Source: Nitrospirillum viridazoti
GTDB lineage: Bacteria; Pseudomonadota; Alphaproteobacteria; Azospirillales; Azospirillaceae
NCBI RefSeq assembly: GCF_007827975.1
Contig: NZ_VITT01000005.1
Strand: one strand, 5' to 3'
Length of the DNA stretch: 64,000 nucleotides
Shown here piece by piece: positions 42,252 to 50,170 of this stretch; position 1 is the first letter of the stretch, and the number at the start of each line of letters is the position of its first letter. The translations under genes and the position numbers were made by a program. Under the pieces are notes generated by a model. That model was given only the letters and a program-made list of their open reading frames with translations. It was not told where the DNA came from and made no database searches.

Positions 42252-42277
42252 GGAATCGACTCGGGGGAAAGGTGGTC

Positions 42278-42553
42278 TCAGGGCCAATCCTGTGCCGCGT
42301 GCCATACGCGCAGGATGGCCACACGACCAGCCTCCTCGATCCGATAAACGATGATGTAAGGCCGTATCGTCACCAGTTCACGGGTGCCGGGAACACGCCC
42401 AGGACGCCCCCTACGGGGAAAGGTCCCCAGGCTATCACCGGCAAGCACCAGTTCCCGAGCGACCTGCCGGGCAGCGACTGGATTTTCTTCCGCAATATGC
42501 TGGGCGATGCGGCCGACATCCGCCAACGCCGCATTACGCCAGATGACTTTCAC
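42278..42553 (-). CDS. RelE/ParE-type toxin
   Basis: 91 residues of the RelE/ParE fold: MKVIWRNAALADVGRIAQHI, then DSLGTFPRRGRPGRVPGTREL and YIIVYRIEEAGRVAILRVWH, the classic order of helix hairpin and beta sheet. ParE poisons gyrase and RelE cleaves mRNA on ribosomes; by the PRRGRPGRVPGTRELV segment it looks ParE-like, but target assignment is inference. The start overlaps the antitoxin stop by 4 nt (ATGA, 42550-42553), antitoxin first, as is usual for type II systems. Confidence 0.88.
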   Translation of the reverse strand: MKVIWRNAALADVGRIAQHIAEENPVAARQVARELVLAGDSLGTFPRRGRPGRVPGTRELVTIRPYIIVYRIEEAGRVAILRVWHAAQDWP

Positions 42554-42738
42554 AGCAGGCGAGCAACCGGTGGCGGCGCGTCGAAATTACCGGCGGCCAG
42601 TTCCAACAGCCACGCCCGCATCTCCTCATGCGGAACGGCACGAAGGTCCGCATCCGCCTCGGCGACAGCAGCGGTCAGCGCGGCCAATTCGGCCACCTGC
42701 TCTTCGTCCAACTCAGCAATGGGCGAGGATTTGCTCAT
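42550..42738 (-). CDS. Probable antitoxin of the ParE-type pair
   Basis: 62 residues from the ATG at 42738 (a start at 42762 would add 8). Acidic and helical (IAELDEEQVAELAALTAAVA), with a C-terminal NFDAPPPVARLL that would wrap the toxin. It lacks an obvious ribbon-helix-helix or AbrB DNA-binding start, so it may be an antitoxin that binds only protein or a divergent form. The 4-nt overlap with the toxin and upstream position support the role. I cannot name the family. Confidence 0.7.
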   Translation of the reverse strand: MSKSSPIAELDEEQVAELAALTAAVAEADADLRAVPHEEMRAWLLELAAGNFDAPPPVARLL

Positions 42739-42783
42739 ACTTGGAAGATGGCATCCCGGCATCCGAAAGTCGAGATCCCCGCC

Positions 42784-43971
42784 TCACCCCAGCGCCAGAT
42801 CGTCCCGGTGGATCATCTCGTCCCGGCCACGCCAGCCCAGGCTGGCTTCGATCTCGGCGCTGCGGCGGCCTTGGATGCGGCGGGCGTCTTCGGCGGAATA
42901 GGCGACCAGGCCGCGGGCGATGACGCGGCCGGCTTGAGTGCGGATGGCCACCAGGTCGCCGCGCTCAAAGTCGCCCTCCACCCCGCGCACGCCGGCGGGC
43001 AGCAGGCTGCCGCCGCGGGCCAGGGCCTGGGCCGCCCCCTCGTCCACCACCAGGGTACCCGCAGGCTTCAGGGAGCCGGCGATCCAGCGCTTGCGCGCCG
43101 TGCCGGGGCCGGCCGACGGCAGGAACCAGGTGCAGAGCGCCCCGCCCTGCTCCGCCGCCGTTTCCAGCGCCGCCAGGGGGTTCATGCGCTTGCCCGAGAC
43201 GATGGCCATGCGGCAGCCGGCGGCCACGGCGATGCGGGCGGCGGCGATCTTGGTGACCATGCCGCCGCTGCTGTAGCCGGCGGGCGGTTCCCCCGCCATG
43301 GCCTCGATCTCCGGCGTCACCTCGGTCACCACCGGCAGATGCTTGGCCGCCGGGTCCTTGCGCGGGTCGGCGGTATAGAGACCGTCGATGTCGGACATGA
43401 GGATCAGGGTGTCGGCGCTGATCATCTGCGCCACGCGGGCGGCCAGGCGGTCGTTGTCGCCGAAACGGATCTCGGCGGTGGCCACGGTGTCGTTCTCGTT
43501 GATCACGGGAACGGCGCCCAGCTTCAGCAGTGTCTCGATGGTGGCGCGGCCGTTCAGGTGGCGGCGGCGGTCTTCGGTATCGTCCAGGGTCAGCAGCACC
43601 TGGGCCACGGTGATGTCGTGGCGGGCCAGGGTTTCCTGATAGGCGTGGGCCAGGCGGATCTGGCCGGTGGCGGCGGCGGCCTGCTTTTCCTCAAGCTTCA
43701 GCGGGCGGCCCACCAGGCCCAGATGTTCCCGCCCCACGGCCACGGCGCCGGAGGAGACGATGACCACGTCGACGCCCCGGCGGCGCAATGCGGCCACGTC
43801 ATCGCACACGCTGGCCAGCCAGTCGCGGCGGATGCGGTGCGTCTCGCCATCCACCAGCAGGGCGGAGCCGATCTTGACGATCAGCCTTTTGGCGCCCAAC
43901 ACCGGCGGGACATCAAACACCGCCGCCGCACGGGTTGAGGAAATTTCCGTGCGGTCGGCGGCGTCGTTCAT
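42784..43971 (-). CDS. proB: Glutamate 5-kinase
   Basis: 395 residues. First enzyme of proline synthesis, phosphorylating glutamate. Amino acid kinase fold: RLIVKIGSALLVDG near 29-42, VIVSSGAVAVGREHLGL, VPVINENDTVATAEIRFGDN and DTLILMSDIDGLYTADP. A C-terminal PUA domain (residues ~295-395, GTLVVDEGAAQALARGGSLL and GLVAYSAEDARRIQG) binds RNA or partners in other ProB enzymes. The start is 3 bp after the obgE stop, so the two genes are co-transcribed. proA is not in the window. Confidence 0.96.
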   Translation of the reverse strand: MNDAADRTEISSTRAAAVFDVPPVLGAKRLIVKIGSALLVDGETHRIRRDWLASVCDDVAALRRRGVDVVIVSSGAVAVGREHLGLVGRPLKLEEKQAAAATGQIRLAHAYQETLARHDITVAQVLLTLDDTEDRRRHLNGRATIETLLKLGAVPVINENDTVATAEIRFGDNDRLAARVAQMISADTLILMSDIDGLYTADPRKDPAAKHLPVVTEVTPEIEAMAGEPPAGYSSGGMVTKIAAARIAVAAGCRMAIVSGKRMNPLAALETAAEQGGALCTWFLPSAGPGTARKRWIAGSLKPAGTLVVDEGAAQALARGGSLLPAGVRGVEGDFERGDLVAIRTQAGRVIARGLVAYSAEDARRIQGRRSAEIEASLGWRGRDEMIHRDDLALG

Positions 43972-43974
43972 TTT

Positions 43975-45057
43975 CTAACGTGTCCCTTTATCGGCCTGGG
44001 AGATGTCATCCAGGGGATTGTACCGCGCCTTGTATGCCTTGCTGCGCGCTTCCTCGCCATCCGCCAGACGCGCAGCCTTGATCTGCTCCAGAAGCGCATA
44101 CAGCACATCGGGCACATGCTCGCCGGTGGCACCGGACAGCACCATGACCGGCTTCTTGGCGGAGCGGCGCAGCTTCAGCTTCTTTTCCGCCAGCTCTTCC
44201 TCGGTCAGGGCGTCGACCTTGTTCAGGGCCACGATCTCCGGCTTTTCCGCCAGGCCGCCGCCATAGGCGCGCAGCTCGCGCCGGATGGTGCGGTAGGCCT
44301 TCTGCACATCCTCCTGCGTGCCGTCCACCAGGTGCAGCAGCACGCGCGTGCGCTCCACATGGCCCAGGAAGCGGTCCCCCAGGCCGTGGCCCTCATGCGC
44401 GCCCTCGATCAGGCCGGGGATGTCGGCCACCACGAACTCCTCCTCACCCGCGCGCACGACGCCCAGGTTGGGCACCAGCGTGGTGAAGGGATAGTCGGCG
44501 ATCTTGGGCCGGGCACGGGACACGGCGGCCAGGAAGGTGGACTTGCCGGCGTTGGGCAGGCCCACCAGGCCGACGTCGGCGATGAGCTTCAGGCGCAGCC
44601 ACACCCAGCGCTCCTCCCCCGGCCAGCCGGGGCCGGCCTTGGTGGGGGCGCGGTTGGTGGAGGTCTTGTAATGGGCGTTGCCGAAGCCACCGTCACCGCC
44701 CTTCAGCAGCACGATGCGCTGGCCCACCTCCATCATGTCGGCCAGCACCGTCTCCTGGTCCTCGTCCAGGACCTGGGTGCCCACCGGCACCTTCAGCACC
44801 ATGGGCTCACCGGCGGCACCCGAACGGTCGCGGCCCATGCCGTGGCCGCCGCGCTGGGCCTTGAAGTGCTGCTTGTAGCGGTAGTCGATCAGGGTGTTCA
44901 GGCCGTCCACGGCCTCGATCACGATGTCGCCACCGCGCCCGCCGTTGCCGCCGTCCGGCCCGCCGAACTCAATGAATTTCTCCCGCCGGAAGCCGACGCA
45001 GCCGGGGCCGCCGTCACCGCTCTTCAGGTAGATTTTGCACTGGTCCAGGAACTTCAT
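43975..45057 (-). CDS. obgE: GTPase Obg/CgtA
   Basis: 360 residues. Obg-fold N-domain with glycine-rich turns (GDGGPGCVGFRREKFI, GPDGGNGGRGGDIVIEA), then the G domain with P-loop GLPNAGKST near 166-174, TTLVPNLGVV, DIPGLIEGAHEGHGLG (switch II) and NKVDAL. It is needed for late 50S assembly and stress control. It follows rpmA after 255 bp and has a perfect hairpin in its own leader. The gene order rplU-rpmA-obgE-proB is common. Confidence 0.97.
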   Translation of the reverse strand: MKFLDQCKIYLKSGDGGPGCVGFRREKFIEFGGPDGGNGGRGGDIVIEAVDGLNTLIDYRYKQHFKAQRGGHGMGRDRSGAAGEPMVLKVPVGTQVLDEDQETVLADMMEVGQRIVLLKGGDGGFGNAHYKTSTNRAPTKAGPGWPGEERWVWLRLKLIADVGLVGLPNAGKSTFLAAVSRARPKIADYPFTTLVPNLGVVRAGEEEFVVADIPGLIEGAHEGHGLGDRFLGHVERTRVLLHLVDGTQEDVQKAYRTIRRELRAYGGGLAEKPEIVALNKVDALTEEELAEKKLKLRRSAKKPVMVLSGATGEHVPDVLYALLEQIKAARLADGEEARSKAYKARYNPLDDISQADKGTR

Positions 45058-45078
45058 GATGGGCGGGCCTTATGTCTT

Positions 45079-45100
45079 GGCCTTTGAAATATCAAAGGCC
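45079..45100. promoter_or_regulatory. Hairpin in the obgE leader
   Basis: GGCCTTTGA (45079-45087) and TCAAAGGCC (45092-45100) form a perfect 9-bp stem with AATA loop, 22 bp upstream of the obgE ATG. There is no following T run on the minus strand, so it is more likely a regulatory or processing site than a terminator. Confidence 0.5.
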
Positions 45101-45249
45101 CCCTCAAACGCCGGGCAGCCACATCCGTGGCCTTGGCTTCCTCGCTGCGCCCTTCGGTGCTCGCTCCGGCGGCCCCGGTCGGGGCCTATGAAAAAGGAGC
45201 AGCGGCTAGAAAGAACAGGCAACGATCGCGCGACGCGCGGCAAATGCAA

Positions 45250-45279
45250 ATCGGGGGAACGGTCACCCGTCCCCCCGAT
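45250..45279 (-). terminator. Terminator after rpmA
   Basis: ATCGGGGG and CCCCCGAT with an inner ACGG/CCGT make a 12-bp stem with one mismatch (A/C) and a short loop. On the minus strand it ends with TTTGCATTTG, a T-rich tail. It lies 34 bp after the rpmA stop and probably reduces readthrough into obgE. Confidence 0.75.
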
Positions 45280-45312
45280 CAGAGTCAAAACACCTGGTGC
45301 CGAAGCGGCAGG

Positions 45313-45594
45313 TTACTCGGCGGCCACGGCCACCGGCTCCTGGGCCAGCTCGACGGACACGTAGGTGCGGCCCTGACGGCCGGTGTGGAACTTCACGGCG
45401 CCGTCAGCGGTCGCGAAAATGGTGTGGTCCTTGCCCAGGCCCACGTTGGCGCCGGGGTGGAACTTCGTGCCGCGCTGGCGGACGATGATGTTGCCGGAAA
45501 CGACGGCTTCACCGCCGAAGGCCTTCACGCCCAGACGACGACCGGCGCTGTCACGACCGTTGCGGGAGCTACCGCCTGCCTTTTTATGTGCCAT
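45313..45594 (-). CDS. rpmA: 50S ribosomal protein L27
   Basis: 93 residues. MAHKKAGGSSRNGRDSAGRR is the invariant L27 start whose N-terminal tail reaches the peptidyl transferase center; KVFGG-like LGVKAFGGEAVVSGNIIVRQ and GTKFHPGANVGLGKDHTIFA follow. No Firmicutes-type processed prepeptide. The C-terminal LAQEPVAVAAE is a lineage-specific tail. 37 bp after rplU in the same operon. Confidence 0.98.
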   Translation of the reverse strand: MAHKKAGGSSRNGRDSAGRRLGVKAFGGEAVVSGNIIVRQRGTKFHPGANVGLGKDHTIFATADGAVKFHTGRQGRTYVSVELAQEPVAVAAE

Positions 45595-45631
45595 CTCGAA
45601 AACTCCTTAAATCGAGGAGGTCGGCTGCCGA

Positions 45632-45949
45632 TTAGGCGCCGGCCTGGATGTCGGTGATGCGCAGGATCGTCAGGTCCTGACGATGGCCGTTCTTGCGGCG
45701 GTAGTTCTGCCGGCGCTTCTTCTTGAAGATGATGATGTGCGGCGCGTGGGCCTGGGCCACCACGGTGGCCGTCACGGCGGCGCCAGCCACCAGCGGGGTG
45801 CCGACGGTGGTGTTGCCGGCATCGCTGACCAGCAGGACCTCGTCCAGCTTCAGGGAGGCGCCAGCGTCACCCGCCAGCTTCTCAACCTTAATGACGTCGC
45901 CGGCCGCGACCTTGTACTGCTTACCGCCGGTGCGGATGACTGCGAACAT
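45632..45949 (-). CDS. rplU: 50S ribosomal protein L21
   Basis: 105 residues. It starts MFAVIRTGGKQYKVAAGDVI and has the conserved IIIFKKKRRQNYRRKNGHRQ tail that contacts 23S rRNA. First gene of the rplU-rpmA-obgE-proB group; transcribed from a sigma-70-type promoter at 46054-46081, giving an untranslated leader of about 95-100 nt with a possible regulatory hairpin. Confidence 0.98.
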   Translation of the reverse strand: MFAVIRTGGKQYKVAAGDVIKVEKLAGDAGASLKLDEVLLVSDAGNTTVGTPLVAGAAVTATVVAQAHAPHIIIFKKKRRQNYRRKNGHRQDLTILRITDIQAGA

Positions 45950-46014
45950 TCTAGCCCACCACTGATCTGGCCGGGCCCAGCCGAGAGTGGCCAGCGCCCA
46001 CGCAAAACGGAACG

Positions 46015-46037
46015 ACGGGACCTAGCACAGGACCCGT
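46015..46037 (-). promoter_or_regulatory. Leader hairpin of rplU mRNA
   Basis: ACGGGACC (46015-46022) and GGACCCGT (46030-46037) form an 8-bp stem with one mismatch and a 7-base loop in the 5' leader of the rplU transcript. Another dyad, CTGGCC/GGCCAG, lies at 45967-45994. L21 leaders are autoregulated in some other phyla; a similar role here is a guess. Confidence 0.4.
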
Positions 46038-46053
46038 TTCTAAGAGAGCGCGC

Positions 46054-46081
46054 ACTATACAGGCGACCTCGGCCCTGTCAA
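46054..46081 (-). promoter_or_regulatory. Sigma-70 promoter of rplU-rpmA
   Basis: On the minus strand TTGACA (46081-46076) is followed after 16 bp by TATAGT (46059-46054), close to the consensus. It is 105 bp upstream of the rplU ATG, in the gap behind a methyltransferase gene. It is the best promoter in the window. Confidence 0.75.
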
Positions 46082-46137
46082 GCACCCCCAATACGAGTCC
46101 GCGCGGAATCCCGACGCCCGGCACCGTTGCGGGATTC

Positions 46138-46941
46138 TCAGGGCTTCGTATCGGGATCCACGATCGCGCCCGACGAGGCCGCAAGGCGGGGCAGCAGGCG
46201 CCGTTCCGCCGCCAGGCCGGAGAAGGCCGGCTGCGCCACGGAGGGGGCCAGGCGCCGCCGCGGCTCCACCACGCGGGTGGCGGTGGTGGCGTAGATCTGC
46301 TTGCTGGCCTCCACGATCTGGACACCGGCGAAGGCCTTGAACCAGCGGGCGCCCAGGTTTTCCACCGCCCCGGCCGACGCCATGAAGAATCGGGACTTCA
46401 CCGGCGGCATGAACAGGGCGGATGTCTCCCGCTCCGGTACGAACAGATTGGCGCGCAGTACCCGGCGCAACTGGCCCGTGGAAAACGGGGAGCCATGGCC
46501 GAAGGGCGTGCGGTCGGTACGGGCCCAGATGCCGCGCCGGTTGGGCACGACGGCGATCAGGCGCCCGCCCCCGGCCAGCACGCGCCAAATCTCCTGCATC
46601 ATGGGCTTCAGGTGCTCGGTGAACTCCAGCCCATGGACCAGCAGCACGCGGTCGACCGACATGTTGGGAAACGGCAGTTCCGATTCTTCGCCCAGGGTCA
46701 CGAGGCCCGGCCCTTCGGGCGGCCAGAAGACCACGCCCTGGGCCGCCGGCATGACGGCCATCACCCGCTCCGCCTCCGTCAGGAAAGGACGCAGGAAGGG
46801 GGTGGCGTAACCGATGCCCAGCACGCGCTGGCCGCTCACATCGGGCCACAGTTCGCGCAGGCGGCGGCGCACCAGCCGCCGGACCACCTGGCCCAGGCTG
46901 CTTTCGTAGAATTCGCGCAGGTCGACGACATCGTTATACAT
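46138..46941 (-). CDS. Class I SAM-dependent methyltransferase
   Basis: 267 residues. A Methyltransf_11-like domain spans about 40-140: RVLGIGYATPFLRPFL is a modified motif I (GIGYA in place of DxGxGxG), MSVDRVLLVHGLEFTEHL is motif IV, and EIWRVLAGGGRLIAVVPNRR is motif V/VI. The tail (residues 150-267) has a conserved-looking RWFKAFAGVQIVEASKQIYA and is Arg-rich. The substrate is not readable; the family often sits next to glyoxalase or ribosomal genes. The altered motif I lowers confidence in catalysis, but the fold is complete. Confidence 0.8.
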   Translation of the reverse strand: MYNDVVDLREFYESSLGQVVRRLVRRRLRELWPDVSGQRVLGIGYATPFLRPFLTEAERVMAVMPAAQGVVFWPPEGPGLVTLGEESELPFPNMSVDRVLLVHGLEFTEHLKPMMQEIWRVLAGGGRLIAVVPNRRGIWARTDRTPFGHGSPFSTGQLRRVLRANLFVPERETSALFMPPVKSRFFMASAGAVENLGARWFKAFAGVQIVEASKQIYATTATRVVEPRRRLAPSVAQPAFSGLAAERRLLPRLAASSGAIVDPDTKP

Positions 46942-46977
46942 CAGGGGAATGCTAGCACGGCTGGGACGCCTTCGCCT

Positions 46978-46997
46978 ATTAGGCCTGCGGCCCTAAT
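46978..46997. promoter_or_regulatory. Inverted repeat before the DUF6491 gene
   Basis: ATTAGG-CCTGCGGC-CCTAAT: perfect 6-bp arms around an 8-base centre, in the 168-bp divergent gap between the methyltransferase and the DUF6491 lipoprotein genes. Symmetric placement suggests an operator or hairpin; nothing more can be said. Confidence 0.35.
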
Positions 46998-47109
46998 GCC
47001 TATCGCCAGCCGCCCTGGCGGCCTGCCCTACCCGCCTGCGACGCGGCCGCCGCTTGTGGACGCGCGAATCGGCGCCTACCTTTCATGGGAACGCCTTGGG
47101 AGGCCCGCC

Positions 47110-47586
47110 ATGTTCCGTCCCGTCCCCACCCTGATCGCTGCCGCCCTGGCGGCCAGCCTGTTGACCGCCTGTGCCGCCGACCGGAACGCCGGCGGCAGCC
47201 AAACCGCCAGTACCCAGACCGCCGGCACCGAGTCGCGCGACCGGGGCCCGATGTGCATCCCCGTGCGCAACATCCGCCGCACGCAGGTCATCGATGACCG
47301 CACCATCCTGGTGGAGATGCAGGACCGCACCCAGTTCACCCGCATCAACCTGGCCAACCGCTGCATTGGCCTGGGCCCCTACGGCTTCGCCTATGTCTCG
47401 CATAATGACGAGCTGTGCCGCACCGACCCGCTGACCCTGGTGGGCATGCCGGTGCCGCCGGTCTGCCTGATCGACAGCATGATCCCCATCGACAAGGCCG
47501 CCGCCGACGCCCTGAAGGCCAAGCCGAAGACCGAGGGCCCGGCTGGCGCGGCCACGCCCGCGCCCGATGACCAGGGCCGCGACTGA
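47110..47586 (+). CDS. DUF6491 family lipoprotein
   Basis: 158 residues from the ATG at 47110, with GGGAGG 6-7 bases upstream. Lipoprotein signal MFRPVPTLIAAALAASLLTAC (Cys21), then a Thr/Ser/Gln linker and a compact domain with four Cys residues (MCIPVRNIRRTQVIDDRTIL, NRCIGLGPYGFAYVSHNDEL, CRTDPLTLVG, PVCLIDSM), likely two disulfides. The order RNIRxTxVxDDxTILxxM is the DUF6491 signature. The C-terminus is Ala/Pro/Lys-rich. Periplasmic or outer-membrane role unknown. Confidence 0.82.
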   Translation: MFRPVPTLIAAALAASLLTACAADRNAGGSQTASTQTAGTESRDRGPMCIPVRNIRRTQVIDDRTILVEMQDRTQFTRINLANRCIGLGPYGFAYVSHNDELCRTDPLTLVGMPVPPVCLIDSMIPIDKAAADALKAKPKTEGPAGAATPAPDDQGRD

Positions 47587-47588
47587 GG

Positions 47589-48221
47589 TCAGCCCTGCAG
47601 CCCCGCCGCCGTGGGCAGGGCCCAATGGCGCCAGACGCTGACCATACGCAGGGCGAAGCACGCCCCGCCGCCGGCCAGGGCCGCGTAGCGCGGGGCGACG
47701 CCCAGCCGGATGGCGGCGGTCATGACGGCGGCGCCCAGCAGCGCCGCCGTGGCATAGACGTCCACCCGCAGGATGGCCGGCACCTGGGCCAGCATGATAT
47801 CGCGCAGGGTACCGCCGCCCACACCGGTGATGGTGCCCATCAGCACGGCGCTGAAGGGCGGGATGTCGCGGTTCAGCGCCTTTTCCGTGCCTGCCACGGC
47901 GAACAACGACAGGCCTGCGGCGTCCAGGGTGGTCATCAGCCCCACCGGCACCTGGCCCACCAGGGCATGACCGGTGAAGGTGGCCGCCCCGGCGGCGAAG
48001 GCCATGGCAGGATAGCGCCAGTCGCGCAGGGCCGTGGGCGGGGCCGCCCCGATCAGCAGGTCGCGCAGCACGCCGCCGCCCAACGCCGTGGCGAAGGACA
48101 GGACCATGACGCCGAACAGGTCCAGCCCGCCGCGCAGTGCGGCCATGGCGCCCTCGACCGCGAACAGCACGGTGCCGGCCATGTCGGCCACGGACAGCAC
48201 CATATCCGTCTTCTTCCCCAT
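47589..48221 (-). CDS. TRIC family cation channel (UPF0126)
   Basis: 210 residues from the ATG at 48221 (starts at 48245 and 48203 possible). Seven membrane helices in two inverted halves, each with a glycine motif: SFATALGGGVLRDLLIG in the first half and GTITGVGGGTLRDIMLAQV in the second; these GGGxxRD segments are the known pore-lining signature of prokaryotic TRIC channels, which carry monovalent cations as trimers. The N-terminal helix is SVADMAGTVLFAVEGAMAAL. Convergent with the DUF6491 gene, with only 2 bp between stops. Confidence 0.88.
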   Translation of the reverse strand: MGKKTDMVLSVADMAGTVLFAVEGAMAALRGGLDLFGVMVLSFATALGGGVLRDLLIGAAPPTALRDWRYPAMAFAAGAATFTGHALVGQVPVGLMTTLDAAGLSLFAVAGTEKALNRDIPPFSAVLMGTITGVGGGTLRDIMLAQVPAILRVDVYATAALLGAAVMTAAIRLGVAPRYAALAGGGACFALRMVSVWRHWALPTAAGLQG

Positions 48222-48312
48222 CCCTTTCCCAACCCCGCATCCCATGCCGGACCGCAGCGTTACACCGTCGCGGGGCGGCTGGCGAGAGGATCGGCGGGTG
48301 CGGTGACGGCGG

Positions 48313-49581
48313 TCAGGGCTGGCGCCGCAACTGCCGCCGGATCAGCAGGACCGCCAGCAGCCCGCCCACCGCCACCAGGGGCACGAGGCTGAGCAGCAAA
48401 TCCGGTGCGGACAGCCCCGCCTGCACCAGGCCGCCGCCCAGCAGCGGCCCCACGACGGAGCCCAGGCGCCCGGCGGCCACCGCCCCGCCCACGCCGGTGC
48501 CCCGGATGGCGGTGGGGTAGCAGGCGGGTGCTGCGGCATAGAGCGTGGCCTGGGTGGTCAGGACCATGGCGCCTGCCCCCAGGCCCACCAACAGGGCCAC
48601 CGTCAGGTTGGCCGGCATTACGGCCAGCAGCACCAGGAAGACCGCCAGGCCGACGAAAACCGTGATGGCGTAGCCGAAGCGCCGGGGACCATCCAGCAGA
48701 GGCCCGGTGACGGCGCAGGCGATGGCGCCCGAGATGTTCAGCATCACCTGGATCAGCGCCGCCTGCGGCTTGCTGAACCCCCGTTCGGTCATGAGCATGG
48801 GCAGCCAGCTCAGCAGCAGGTACAGCACCATCAGGGTGGCGAAGAAGGCCAGCCACAGCAGCACCGTCTCCATCGCGCGGCCGCCGCCGAACAGGATGGC
48901 GAGGATGCCGGGCCGGGCACCGCCGTCCGCCGCCGCGGCCGCGCGAAAGGCCTGCGAATCCGGCAGGGCCCGGATCAGCAGGGGCAGGACCAGCAGCGGC
49001 GCGCCGCCGGCGACATAGAAGATGGTGCGCCAACTGTCGAAGCCACCGCCCATCCCGGCGAAGACGGCGATCAGGCTGACGATGGCGCCACCCAGGGGCA
49101 TGCCGCCGTACATCAGGGAAACCGCCCCGCCGCTGCGCTCCGACGGGCTGTTCTCCGCCGCCAGCGCCACCAGGTTGGGCAGGGTGCCGCCCAGGCCCAG
49201 GCCGGTGGCCAGGCGCATGAGGAAGAGTGTGGTGAAGTCCGGCGACAGGGCGGTCGCGGCCGTGAACACGCCGAACAGCGCGACCGAGACCACCAGCACC
49301 GCCTTGCGCCCGAAGCGGTCAGCCAGCCGGCCGCCCACCAGCGCGCCCAGGAACAGGCCGATGGTGCCGGCGCTGAAGAAGGCGCCCAGCTCCTTGGGCA
49401 CCAGGTGCAGGGCGGGGGCCAGCTTGGGCGCCGCCACGCCGGCGGCCTGCAGATCCACCCCCTCCAGGACGGCGACCAGCAGGCACAGCAGCGTGGTGCG
49501 GTTGATCAGGCCGCCCGCCGGGGCCTGTGGCGCCGCGATCGGGGCATTCGCCGGGGCGGCCACCGCGTCATGGTTCAGCAC
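48313..49581 (-). CDS. MFS transporter, aromatic acid:H+ symporter type
   Basis: 422 residues from a GTG at 49581, which has GAGAGG 4-5 bases upstream. The N-terminus is a 25-residue Ala/Pro linker, then 12 helices. Signatures: VAVLEGVDLQAAGVAAPKLA in helix 1 (the D-x-Q-A-x-G pattern of BenK/PcaK/MhpT transporters), GGRLADRFGRKAVLV (motif A, loop 2-3) and RLATGLGLGGTLPNLVALAA in helix 4. These carry benzoate-, hydroxybenzoate- or phenylpropionate-like acids with protons. The substrate is inferred from the family only. It lies 82 bp after lspA on the same strand. Confidence 0.88.
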   Translation of the reverse strand: MLNHDAVAAPANAPIAAPQAPAGGLINRTTLLCLLVAVLEGVDLQAAGVAAPKLAPALHLVPKELGAFFSAGTIGLFLGALVGGRLADRFGRKAVLVVSVALFGVFTAATALSPDFTTLFLMRLATGLGLGGTLPNLVALAAENSPSERSGGAVSLMYGGMPLGGAIVSLIAVFAGMGGGFDSWRTIFYVAGGAPLLVLPLLIRALPDSQAFRAAAAADGGARPGILAILFGGGRAMETVLLWLAFFATLMVLYLLLSWLPMLMTERGFSKPQAALIQVMLNISGAIACAVTGPLLDGPRRFGYAITVFVGLAVFLVLLAVMPANLTVALLVGLGAGAMVLTTQATLYAAAPACYPTAIRGTGVGGAVAAGRLGSVVGPLLGGGLVQAGLSAPDLLLSLVPLVAVGGLLAVLLIRRQLRRQP

Positions 49582-49663
49582 GTTCCTCTCCCGTTTATTC
49601 TTATCGGTCGGGAACAAGGTGCGCGCGGGAACGGTGGATGTCCAGAAAAGTTGCTTACAATAA

Positions 49664-50170
49664 CTAAATTCGCCGCCCGCCCAGCAGGCCGCCGACCACG
49701 AACAGGCCCACGCCCACCATCAGGCCCACATCGGCCACGTTGAAGATGCCGGTACGCAGGGATCCGATGCCGAGATTCAGGAAATCGAACACGGTGCCGC
49801 CCTGGACCAGCCGGTCCAGCAGGTTGCCCAGGCCCCCGCCCAGAAAGCTGCCGGCACCCAGCAGTTCCATGCGGCTGAGGGATTTCGCCCGCAGGCTCCA
49901 CGCCAGCAGGGCGGCCAGGACCAGGGCCACGCCCACGGTGAAGACCAGGCCCCGGGCATGGTCGTCCAGCCCGGCGCCGATGCTCAGGAAGGCGCCGGGG
50001 TTGTTGACCGGCGTCACCAGGATGGCGCCGTTCAGCGCCGTCAGATCCAGCCCCGGGGTCAGCACCCGTTTCAGCCAGGCCTTGGTCGTCTGGTCGGCCA
50101 CGAACCAGGCGAGTGCTGACGGCACCAGCCAGCGCAGCCGCTCATGAACATTCGTACCTGGCACACTCAT
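49664..50170 (-). CDS. lspA: Signal peptidase II family protein
   Basis: 168 residues, four membrane helices. Aspartic protease that cleaves lipoprotein signal peptides. Catalytic Asp119 in LGGGLGNLLDRLVQGGTVFD and Asp147 in FNVADVGLMVG are both present; ADQTTKAWLKR (Asp26, Lys30) and VNNPGAFL (56-61) match the family. The ATG overlaps the stop of an AraC-type gene (ATGA, 50167-50170), an unusual setting: the housekeeping lspA normally lies beside ileS or ribF. This is therefore probably a second, regulated copy with a special substrate or globomycin tolerance, though it could be the only one. Confidence 0.88.
   Translation of the reverse strand: MSVPGTNVHERLRWLVPSALAWFVADQTTKAWLKRVLTPGLDLTALNGAILVTPVNNPGAFLSIGAGLDDHARGLVFTVGVALVLAALLAWSLRAKSLSRMELLGAGSFLGGGLGNLLDRLVQGGTVFDFLNLGIGSLRTGIFNVADVGLMVGVGLFVVGGLLGGRRI

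Noticed and set aside
45127..45657. Plus-strand open frame across the rpmA region
   Set aside because: Antisense shadow of rpmA and its terminator; Ser/Arg/Gly-rich without motifs.
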